A DNA stretch of 42,249 nt from Spirochaetota bacterium (lineage in GTDB: Bacteria; Spirochaetota; Spirochaetia; SPDA01; JAJSAL01): positions 1 through 42,249 of the forward strand of contig JAJSAL010000117.1 in assembly GCA_024274705.1 (NCBI GenBank). Reading direction: 5' to 3'. Within the stretch, counting starts at the first letter, position 1; the number at the start of each line of letters is the position of its first letter. Both the position numbers and the translations under genes were made by a program. This document shows, one piece after another, positions 8,791 to 18,319 of the stretch. The notes below the pieces were generated by a model that had not been told where the DNA came from, made no database searches, and saw nothing but the letters and a program-made list of their open reading frames with translations.

Positions 8791-10803
8791 ATGCTATTTA
8801 AAATGCAAAAGCTTGCCCTTTCTTTTTTATGGGAAGAAATGAATGAAAATGAACCCATCCCAAAAAATCTTAGATTTTGGTTTGATGAAGAGAGAAATAC
8901 TAATGGAGGAAGATTCTTTTCATATCTTGTTGAACCAGAAGGAAAGATCCAAAAATTCTATAGCTTAAGAGAAGATCCCAATAATCCTGAAATTGCAATT
9001 TTAGAAGGGTTTGATATAGGTTCTTTAGAAGGTAATTCAGCTGCACGATTACCATTTAACCGGCCTAGTGGCCCACAATCACCACAGCTTGGACCTGTTA
9101 TAAAGCGATCATACGCTAAAAAGGGCGGATCCGGTCCATCACTAAAGATACTTAACTCAACTGTCAAATCTTTTATGGAGAAAGCCGAGAGTAATTCACC
9201 TTGGGCAGAGTATTTCCAGGAAGCTGTCTCTGCCTTTAACCGTAAAAAATTATCTTACGGCGGTAAAATCAAAGAGGATGAAGGTAAAACAGCACTTTCC
9301 CTTGCAGTAGAACTAATTCCGGAGACTAACCAGACGGTATTCCTTGTATTTCAAGATATCAAAGGACGGTTTCCTGGTGATGTTCCTGAGTATAATGACT
9401 ATCTAAGCACTATGATAGATGGAGATGAAAAATATACAACAAAAAAAACCGCATGTCACATTGCCCATCAATGTCCATTATGTAGAAGGAGTGATATTAA
9501 AGTTTATGCTTCTGCATGCAGCTTGGCGGGTATTAATATTTCGAATATTGACAGGGTCGGCGCCTTTCCTGGTATAACTACTCTAAATGCTCATCTTTCA
9601 TTTGCTATCTGTGCTAATTGTGCTGATCTTCTATATATTTTTAAATTTCATGTATTAGAAAAATATTTAGCTCCTATCACAAGTCAAAATGCACTTATTC
9701 TGCCTGATTTAGATTTACACATGGAAAAACTATCAAGGTTTTTGCGTAATTTTCATATATATATTGACGGTCTATTAAAAAAAGATAAGAAAGCGATCAA
9801 TATAGAACGTCAACAGCTGATAAAGGTACTTGCAGAAAGCAAGGCCATTACTACCATAGATATAATATGGGCAGACTTCGGCCAAAAGATGGAAAATCTG
9901 CGTGGGATAATAACAGATGTATTACCCTCCAGATTAAAACAAATAGATAATAAAGGGAAGGAGTTTGATAATATCAAAAATTTAAATCCATTTTCCCCAA
10001 AGCACGAAATGGATAGTTTTATATTCGATGCCAATCTTGCATTCATTTATAATTTATTTCATAGACCCGGAGGAAAGAAAGCCAAAGCAGCAAATTCAAG
10101 TAAAAAACTTTTTGAATTAAAACGCTTACTGGCTGAATCTATCTACAAGAAAAAGAAGATACCGGAAAAAAGATTATGGGAAGAAATTATGATAACCGCC
10201 AGATGGTATCTGATAAACATATTACAATCTGACAACCCAGTATTTGAACTTCTTAATGAAGGTTTCTCAGAAAAAAAGAATATAATTTGGCTTACTCTTT
10301 CAGGCTGGATTCGGCATTTGGCAATGACTATTGAATATTTCAAATATATGGAGGTAATGGAAATGGTGGAAAGCAAAAGAACTTACTTTCCGGAAGGAAA
10401 AGTATTAAGACCCTATTTTTCTGAAAACAGTGGCATAAATAATAATCACAAGGCATTTGCCTTTATACTGGGAATTTTATATGGAAGAGTTATGAAAATT
10501 CAGGGAGCAAAAGGAGTGAATGTGAGTGCAAATGCCCTTACATGGCTTAAAAGATTGACCCTTACAGGACAGGATATGCCTGAATTATTTATTAAGGTAC
10601 GCGAGAAATTACTTGCTTATGAAGCAGAAAAAAACTCTGTAATCAGAGAAATTATACACGAATTAGGTATTTTAGGATGCAAGCTTGGTAATGAAATAGA
10701 TCTTGATCAAATTCAATGTTGCTATTTCTTATTACTTGGGCAATCAATATCTAATGATATTTTTACTAAAGAAAAAAATTCTATGGAAGGAGATAAAAAA
10801 TGA
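8791..10803 (+). CDS. cas8b: Cas8b/Csh1-type large subunit of Cascade (type I-B)
   Basis: This is the large subunit of the type I-B interference complex, which recognises the PAM and recruits Cas3. The 671 residues carry a split zinc finger: Cys228-x2-Cys231 (QCPLCRR) and Cys274-x2-Cys277 (CANC). This is the hallmark of the Csh1/TM1802 branch. The start at ATG 8791 has AAAGGA 11 bases upstream; a TTG at 8782 lies too close to that site, and ATG 8803 is also possible. The stop overlaps the cas7 start (ATGA at 10800-10803), indicating translational coupling. Outside the zinc finger this family diverges fast, so subtype is assigned mainly from the zinc finger and neighbours. Confidence 0.82.
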   Translation: MLFKMQKLALSFLWEEMNENEPIPKNLRFWFDEERNTNGGRFFSYLVEPEGKIQKFYSLREDPNNPEIAILEGFDIGSLEGNSAARLPFNRPSGPQSPQLGPVIKRSYAKKGGSGPSLKILNSTVKSFMEKAESNSPWAEYFQEAVSAFNRKKLSYGGKIKEDEGKTALSLAVELIPETNQTVFLVFQDIKGRFPGDVPEYNDYLSTMIDGDEKYTTKKTACHIAHQCPLCRRSDIKVYASACSLAGINISNIDRVGAFPGITTLNAHLSFAICANCADLLYIFKFHVLEKYLAPITSQNALILPDLDLHMEKLSRFLRNFHIYIDGLLKKDKKAINIERQQLIKVLAESKAITTIDIIWADFGQKMENLRGIITDVLPSRLKQIDNKGKEFDNIKNLNPFSPKHEMDSFIFDANLAFIYNLFHRPGGKKAKAANSSKKLFELKRLLAESIYKKKKIPEKRLWEEIMITARWYLINILQSDNPVFELLNEGFSEKKNIIWLTLSGWIRHLAMTIEYFKYMEVMEMVESKRTYFPEGKVLRPYFSENSGINNNHKAFAFILGILYGRVMKIQGAKGVNVSANALTWLKRLTLTGQDMPELFIKVREKLLAYEAEKNSVIREIIHELGILGCKLGNEIDLDQIQCCYFLLLGQSISNDIFTKEKNSMEGDKK

Positions 10804-11666
10804 AAAAAAAAGAAACACTATCATCTCGGCGGGAAGTTTTTTTTGCATACGACATAAAAATGGGAAATCCGAATGGAGACCCTGATGAAAACCGCCCCAG
10901 AGTTCTGCCTGATGGTACTTATTATGCTACAGATGTAAGACTTAAGCGTTTTATTCGTGACTTTTTTAAAACACAGGGAGAAAAAATACTTGTAGATACT
11001 ATTGATTCCAAAACCACAAATCTAACAGGACGTGTTGCTCATTTTCTGCAACAAATTGATAAACCAAAAATAGAGGGAAACGAACTGGTGGATATTCTTC
11101 TGGATTCATTTATTGATGCACGACTTTTTGGAAGTTCATTTGCTTTTAAAAAGCAAGATAATTGGGAGCCAAAACCAATTCCAAAAACCCTGACTGGTGC
11201 TGTACAGTTTAACCATGGTGAGGTAATGCATAAGGCAGAACCCGTAGATATTCATGGTACAACTACATTTGGATCTGATGAAGAAAAGACACAAGGTACT
11301 TTTACAACATATTTCGCTTTACGTTATGCTTTAATCGGTTTTAACGGCGTCGCTAATGAACACTCTGCAAAATTGTCAAGAATGACGGATGAGGATTATT
11401 CTGCTTTGTTGAACGCTATTTGGAAATCTGTACGTTCGAGCGGCAATACAAGAACCAAAGTAGGGCAGGTTCCTCGTTTATTAATTTCGGTAGAATATAA
11501 ACCAAATATTGAATTTCAATTCGGCAATTTATCAGATTATATAAAACTAGAGTCATCGAATAAAAAAGAGGAAAAAGAATGGTCAAGTCCTGAAGATTAT
11601 CTAATTGATCTCTCTTTACTAAAAGAAAGAATATCCGGGAATATAAATAGAATTGCTTCTGTTTAA
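10800..11666 (+). CDS. cas7: Cas7 (Csh2-type) backbone subunit, ended early by an in-frame TAA
   Basis: Cas7 polymerises along the crRNA spacer to form the Cascade backbone. The N-terminal motif SRREVFFAYDIKMGNPNGDP is the Csh2/Cst2 signature, and residues around GAVQFNHGEVMHKAEPVDIHGTT continue the family match. The frame stops at TAA 11664-11666 after 288 residues. However, the same frame continues with plausible Csh2 C-terminal sequence for 27 codons to a TAG at 11750, which overlaps the cas5 start by 11 bases, just like other junctions in this operon. The TAA therefore looks like a nonsense change (or base error) that removes the C-terminus. Confidence 0.9.
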   Translation: MKKKETLSSRREVFFAYDIKMGNPNGDPDENRPRVLPDGTYYATDVRLKRFIRDFFKTQGEKILVDTIDSKTTNLTGRVAHFLQQIDKPKIEGNELVDILLDSFIDARLFGSSFAFKKQDNWEPKPIPKTLTGAVQFNHGEVMHKAEPVDIHGTTTFGSDEEKTQGTFTTYFALRYALIGFNGVANEHSAKLSRMTDEDYSALLNAIWKSVRSSGNTRTKVGQVPRLLISVEYKPNIEFQFGNLSDYIKLESSNKKEEKEWSSPEDYLIDLSLLKERISGNINRIASV

Positions 11667-11750
11667 TACTGTGTTTCTCCTGATATTAAATTTAAAAAGA
11701 GTAATGGTCCGGAAACTGATTGGGAAGAAATAAATATAGATGGAAAATAG
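11667..11750 (+). other. In-frame C-terminal tail of cas7 beyond the TAA
   Basis: Reading straight on in the cas7 frame gives YCVSPDIKFKKSNGPETDW, then EEINIDGK and a TAG at 11748-11750. The hydrophilic, Trp/Glu-containing tail and the 11-base overlap with cas5 suggest this is the original end of Cas7. Confidence 0.7.
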
Positions 11751-12465
11751 ATGCATCGTTTTTAATTATAGCGGACGTTTTGCGCACTTCCTTATGGCCG
11801 AAGCAAATGCCAGTGCTCCAACATATCCAATACCCCCAAGAACAGTATTGATTGGTCTTGTTGGCGCTATTATTGGATTGCAAAAGGATATGCCACAAAA
11901 GGAATTGAAGAATGCAAAGTTTGCTGTAAGTGGGAGTTCAGATTATATTCATTGGCACTCAGCAAACTTAAGGAAAATACCTCCAGCGTCTGTAGCTTAT
12001 ACAATTAATAAAAAAGATAAAGGAAGCTCTAGTGAACAAAAAAATACTATTATTTTTCAGGAGTGGTTATTTAATCCTAACTTTACAGTCTGGGCAATGC
12101 TGCCTGATAAATATCAAAAAGAGTTTGAGAATCGGGTCAGGGAAAGAAAATGGTATTTTTCTCCAAGCCTGGGCCTTTCCGAGATGTCTGCTGATATAAA
12201 GTTCATAAGTAGTATTACAGCGGTTCCTTTAGAAACCGGGAATTATGAAATTACGGGAGCAGTACCCTGTTCAAAAGTTAAAATAGATTTAATGAAGATT
12301 TCGAATAGGGAAATAGCTATTAAATCAATACAAATGCCCAGAAAAGTTTCTGAAAAACGTGTGTTTTCACATGAATCATATTTCATAGAAATGGATTCAA
12401 ATACTATTCCGGCTAGAACTTCTTCAGCCTGGAAAGCTGGCAAGAAAAATATAATTTGGTTATAA
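11740..12465 (+). CDS. cas5: Cas5h (type I-B Cascade subunit)
   Basis: Cas5 caps the 5' handle of the crRNA in Cascade. The N-terminus, FNYSGRFAHFLMAEANASAP followed by TYPIPPRTVLIGLVGAIIGL, is the diagnostic Cas5 family pattern, in which a Pro-Pro-Arg-Thr turn leads into a glycine-rich helix. The length of 241 residues is typical for Cas5h. The start ATG lies inside the presumed cas7 end, and the stop is followed directly by the cas3 ATG with no gap. Confidence 0.9.
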   Translation: MENRCIVFNYSGRFAHFLMAEANASAPTYPIPPRTVLIGLVGAIIGLQKDMPQKELKNAKFAVSGSSDYIHWHSANLRKIPPASVAYTINKKDKGSSSEQKNTIIFQEWLFNPNFTVWAMLPDKYQKEFENRVRERKWYFSPSLGLSEMSADIKFISSITAVPLETGNYEITGAVPCSKVKIDLMKISNREIAIKSIQMPRKVSEKRVFSHESYFIEMDSNTIPARTSSAWKAGKKNIIWL

Positions 12466-14778
12466 ATGATTCAATCACATTACGATCCATATAAAAGTTT
12501 AAAAGAACATGTCTTGGAAGTTGGTACCGCGTCAGAAGCAATTCTAAATCAACATGATGAAAGAACTCAATCATTAGTTAAAAAATGGATAGTTTTCGCT
12601 ATTAACTTTCATGATCTTGGAAAGGCAATTATAGAATTCCAACGATATATTAATAACCCGACAAAATATCGAGGAAGAAAAATAGATAAAGCTCACACAC
12701 CGGTTTCTCTTTTCTGGTGGTGTGCGTATGCAAAAAAAGAGCAAATTAATCCATACACCTTTATTGCTGTTGCTGCTGTTGTTTGGAAGCATCATGGTGA
12801 TTTTCCATTGTTTTCAGCGATTAATGGATTAGAATACGCATTGGATTCATATGATGATCATATTCAACCACAACTGAAAAATTATCCTAAAGAAAGAATA
12901 GAAAATGAATTAGGAATAAAACTTCCTGATACGGAATATGATGATTTACAGGATATTGAAGAGTTTTTCTTTCAATATAGACCTGAAAAATTAGGATTAG
13001 AAAAAGCTTCGGATTTTCGCCTGCAAGTGCAGTTTCTTTTTTCGGTTCTATTGGAATCAGACAGAGCATTCCTTACATTATATGAAGATTACAAAAAAAT
13101 ATATTTCACTCCAGCGTTATTACCTTTGCCTATTGAACTTGTTGAAAAGCACCTACAAACAAAGGAAGAACATCAGTTAAAAGAGCTTAATTCACTCCGC
13201 ACTAAGATTCGTAACGATATAATAAAACAAAAAAGTTCTGAAATAGCCACTATTACCCTGCCAACAGGAATGGGAAAAACAATGATTGCAGCAGCATGGG
13301 CTTTAAACCATCGTAATAATAATAAAAATATCCAACAAAAAGCTATTATTGTATTACCCTTCCTCTCAATTGTTGATCAAACAGTAACAGAGTATAGAAA
13401 ACTTTTTAAGAACCATGATCCTGATAAATTAATACTCGAAGCACATTCTCTCGCCGAACGTAAGTATTGTGATGATTCCGAAGAGGAGGAAAGAGAGAAA
13501 ATAAATAATTCTATTGATTTTTTAAAAGATACGTGGCATATGCCCTTTGTTATAACCACTTTTGACCAGTTTCTATTATCACTTTTTTCATCAAAGGGCA
13601 GTCACCAAATACGGTTTCATAATTTAGTTGATTCATTAATTATCATTGATGAAATCCAGGCAATACCAACTGAACTCTGGAAACCTTTGGCAACGGCTTT
13701 AAATTCTCTAACAAAAATAATGAATTCTAAAGTATTAATTATGTCAGCAACTCAACCAGGCTTTATTAATACAGCAAATGAATTAGTTGCTGAACCGGAA
13801 ACTATTTTTTCCGACCGAAAACGTTACCGCCTGGTTATGAATTATAATAACAAACTTCCAATAACTGATTTTATCGATGATTGTATAAAACGCCTTAAAG
13901 TTGAATGGAATAATAAACGTGTAATGATAGTGTTGAACACCAGGACATCGGCACGTATGGTGCTAGATGCCTTGGAAGCTGTTTCAACAATGCCGATATA
14001 TTTTCTGAGTGCAGATGTTATTCCCCAGGAAAGATTAGATAATATTATTATGATTAAAAAAAACAACCCATGCCTTGTAATTGCAACACAGTGTATAGAA
14101 GCTGGAGTGGATATAGATCTAGATTTAGTTATTCGTGACTTTGCTCCTCTTGATTCGATAATTCAAGTTGCCGGACGCTGTAATAGAAATGGTAAGAAAC
14201 AGAGATGTAATGTTGAAATAGTCAGGCTTGTAAACGCTTCAAAAAAAGAATACTGCGGTTTCGTCTACAAAGATAATATTCTAATAGAAAGCACTTTGGC
14301 TGTTTTAAATAAATATATAAATAAAGAATTAAATGAAGAGGATATCTTCCCGGTTATTAACTCTTATTACAACCTAATCAAAATAAAAAAAGATAAAGGG
14401 GAAAAATATGTTGAAGATTGGGCATATTGGCGTAAAGAAATCGATGTAAGAAGCTTGTTAAGAGGAGATTCTAAAAAGATAGAATTTGTAGTAATTGAAC
14501 AGGATAAACCTATAGACAATGAAAAACCATTATACGAAGTTTTAGAGTCAGCCTTTGAAATTGAAGATAGATGGGAACGGAAACGCAGTTTAGGTGCTTT
14601 AAGAGGAAGAATTACAAAACTTACAGTATCGGTTTGGGCTCGCCCGAATTTTTCTCCAACTGATATTTCTGATCAATTGGGTCCCTGGTATTTATTAAAT
14701 GAAGGATTTTATCAAAAAGGAAGAGGCATAGATATTTCAAAGGTTAACAATGCATATAAATCAACTTTGCTCTATTAA
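12466..14778 (+). CDS. cas3: Cas3 HD nuclease-helicase
   Basis: Cas3 is the DNA-degrading effector recruited by Cascade. The 770 residues start with an HD nuclease domain: His15 (KEHV), His49-Asp50 (FHDLG) and His109-His110 (WKHHGDF). A superfamily 2 helicase follows: Walker A LPTGMGKT (about 265-272), the DEAD-like box IIIDEIQAIP (Asp395-Glu396), SATQPG near 427, and C-terminal motifs TQCIEAGVDID and QVAGRCNRNG. All catalytic motifs look intact, so the enzyme should be active. It begins directly after the cas5 stop codon. Confidence 0.95.
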   Translation: MIQSHYDPYKSLKEHVLEVGTASEAILNQHDERTQSLVKKWIVFAINFHDLGKAIIEFQRYINNPTKYRGRKIDKAHTPVSLFWWCAYAKKEQINPYTFIAVAAVVWKHHGDFPLFSAINGLEYALDSYDDHIQPQLKNYPKERIENELGIKLPDTEYDDLQDIEEFFFQYRPEKLGLEKASDFRLQVQFLFSVLLESDRAFLTLYEDYKKIYFTPALLPLPIELVEKHLQTKEEHQLKELNSLRTKIRNDIIKQKSSEIATITLPTGMGKTMIAAAWALNHRNNNKNIQQKAIIVLPFLSIVDQTVTEYRKLFKNHDPDKLILEAHSLAERKYCDDSEEEEREKINNSIDFLKDTWHMPFVITTFDQFLLSLFSSKGSHQIRFHNLVDSLIIIDEIQAIPTELWKPLATALNSLTKIMNSKVLIMSATQPGFINTANELVAEPETIFSDRKRYRLVMNYNNKLPITDFIDDCIKRLKVEWNNKRVMIVLNTRTSARMVLDALEAVSTMPIYFLSADVIPQERLDNIIMIKKNNPCLVIATQCIEAGVDIDLDLVIRDFAPLDSIIQVAGRCNRNGKKQRCNVEIVRLVNASKKEYCGFVYKDNILIESTLAVLNKYINKELNEEDIFPVINSYYNLIKIKKDKGEKYVEDWAYWRKEIDVRSLLRGDSKKIEFVVIEQDKPIDNEKPLYEVLESAFEIEDRWERKRSLGALRGRITKLTVSVWARPNFSPTDISDQLGPWYLLNEGFYQKGRGIDISKVNNAYKSTLLY

Positions 14779-14793
14779 ATAGGGGATTAAGCT

Positions 14794-16170
14794 GTGAACG
14801 ACATTAAAAACCTTATTACTTCCGGCGAAGGAAAGCAACTCGAGTTCAAGCAGACTATCCCGTCGGGAGCGACACTGGCGAAATCTGTTATTGCCTTCTC
14901 CAACATGGCAGGCGGGAAAATCCTGATTGGAATAGAGGACCGTACTCACAACATCATCGGAATCAGTAATGACGAGGTATTGGATTTTTCGGATAAAATT
15001 TCAAATATTATACATGACAGATGTGTTCCTAATATAATTCCTGAAATCTATTCTAATAATATTGAGGACAAAAATGTTCTTATCATTGAAATATTTCCAG
15101 GACAGCACAAGCCCTATTATCTTAAGGAAAAAGGAATAGAAGAAGGTACTTATATAAGAGTCGGGGCGACTAATCAAAAGGCAGATCGTGAGACGATTCT
15201 TGATTTAGACCGGCAGAGGCGAAATATTTCTTTTGATGAAGAAATTGATTATGATAAAGATTCTACAGCAATTGACTTTGATCGCCTGAAGAAGGATTTT
15301 GAAGAATACATGAACATAAAGCTGAGCAGGAAGGATCTTTTTAACCTGAAATTCCTCAAAGAAGATCATGGTACTATTTATCCCACCTTTGGTGGTATTC
15401 TTATAGCGGGAAAAGATTTCCCATTTGAATTTTCCCGTATTAAATGTGCCCGTTTTAAAGGAAAGGATCCTGGGGAATTTATCGATCAGAAAGAGTTCTC
15501 AGGACCGTTATACAGGCAGGTTGAACAGGTAATGCAATTTGCTAAAGTCTATATAGAGAAAGCCGGAAAGGTTGAGTTTATACGGAGAATCGATACTTGG
15601 GAGATTCCCTTAGAGGCTGTCCGCGAAGTGCTTATAAATGCAGTTGTACATCGTGATTATAGCATATCCGGTACTGATATTAAATTCGCAATCTTCGATA
15701 ATCGTATTGAAATAACCTCACCCGGTGCTCTTCCTCGAGGACTTACCATTTCAGACATTAAAAGCGGGCGTTCTGAAATTAGAAATCCTGTAATAGCTAG
15801 ATTTTTTCACCGGATTGCTTTTATAGAAGCATGGGGTACGGGAATACAAAAAATCATCCGGCTATGCAAAGAAACAGGGCTCAAAGAGCCTGAGTTTATC
15901 GAAAGTGGTTTGTTCTTTCAGGTAGTTTTGTTTAAGAGAGAAACTACCCAGAAAACTACCCAGAAAACTACCCAGAAAACTACCCAGAAAACTACTGAGC
16001 GAATTATAGAGATATTGAGAGTTAATTCGGAGATAACACGAAGCGAATTAGCTGAAATTATTGGCTTGACCCCGGATGGCATAAAATATCATTTGAACAA
16101 CTTAAAGAAAAAAGGATATATAAAAAGAATTGGTCCGGATAAAGGGGGACACTGGGAGGTACTGCAATAA
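14794..16170 (+). CDS. AlbA_2/Schlafen-type ATP-binding protein with C-terminal winged helix, inside the cas operon
   Basis: The 458-residue protein belongs to COG2865. Its N-terminal AlbA_2 (Schlafen core-like) domain contains EGKQLEFKQTIP, ANMAGGK-like FSNMAGGKILIGIED and YIRVGATNQKAD. A GHKL-like C-terminal ATPase domain follows, with LEAVREVLINAVVHRDYS and EAWGTGIQKI. Then comes a TTQK repeat linker and a winged helix-turn-helix (ITRSELAEIIGLTPDGIKYH). GTG at 14794 has AGGGGA upstream. It lies 15 bp after cas3 and 1 bp before cas1, so it is transcribed with the cas genes. Its role is unknown. Relatives are predicted regulators, and Schlafen-fold proteins include nucleases, so it could control the operon or act as an accessory defence factor. 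It is not a core type I-B component. Confidence 0.85.
   Translation: MNDIKNLITSGEGKQLEFKQTIPSGATLAKSVIAFSNMAGGKILIGIEDRTHNIIGISNDEVLDFSDKISNIIHDRCVPNIIPEIYSNNIEDKNVLIIEIFPGQHKPYYLKEKGIEEGTYIRVGATNQKADRETILDLDRQRRNISFDEEIDYDKDSTAIDFDRLKKDFEEYMNIKLSRKDLFNLKFLKEDHGTIYPTFGGILIAGKDFPFEFSRIKCARFKGKDPGEFIDQKEFSGPLYRQVEQVMQFAKVYIEKAGKVEFIRRIDTWEIPLEAVREVLINAVVHRDYSISGTDIKFAIFDNRIEITSPGALPRGLTISDIKSGRSEIRNPVIARFFHRIAFIEAWGTGIQKIIRLCKETGLKEPEFIESGLFFQVVLFKRETTQKTTQKTTQKTTQKTTERIIEILRVNSEITRSELAEIIGLTPDGIKYHLNNLKKKGYIKRIGPDKGGHWEVLQ
15943..15990 (+). repeat. Coding minisatellite, four copies of a 12-base unit
   Basis: The unit ACTACCCAGAAA is repeated four times without error, then a degenerate partial copy follows. 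It encodes Thr-Thr-Gln-Lys repeats linking the ATPase-like domain to the winged helix. Because the unit is a multiple of three, copy-number change would alter linker length and keep the frame. Confidence 0.95.
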
Positions 16171-16171
16171 A

Positions 16172-18052
<1,881 letters not shown>

Positions 18053-18319
18053 ACCTGTTCTTTGACAACTGAATATGTTACTATTGGTAAATTAAGTTTT
18101 TTTAATGGGAGACTGAGACTAATAAGGGGAATTTATTTCGGAAAATCAATAAAAACGATTTAATTGTCCATATAATAATGGGTTAGTCAGCTAGAATTGA
18201 TGCAAAGCCGTGTGGAAAAGGGTGAGATGGAAGTGCAAATGATTAGTAATGACAGCAAAATAAGCTTACTAAAATATATTGTATTTCTATATATTATAAT
18301 ATGTTGCGTGACAAGTGCA
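18053..18319 (+). promoter_or_regulatory. CRISPR leader with a probable array promoter
   Basis: This AT-rich, gene-free 267 bp lies between cas4 and the first repeat, where the leader of the array is expected. A perfect TATAAT at 18295-18300 sits 20 bases before repeat 1. No good -35 box precedes it, only AT-rich sequence. The far end of the array carries the only mutated repeat, which agrees with the leader being on this side. Confidence 0.75.
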
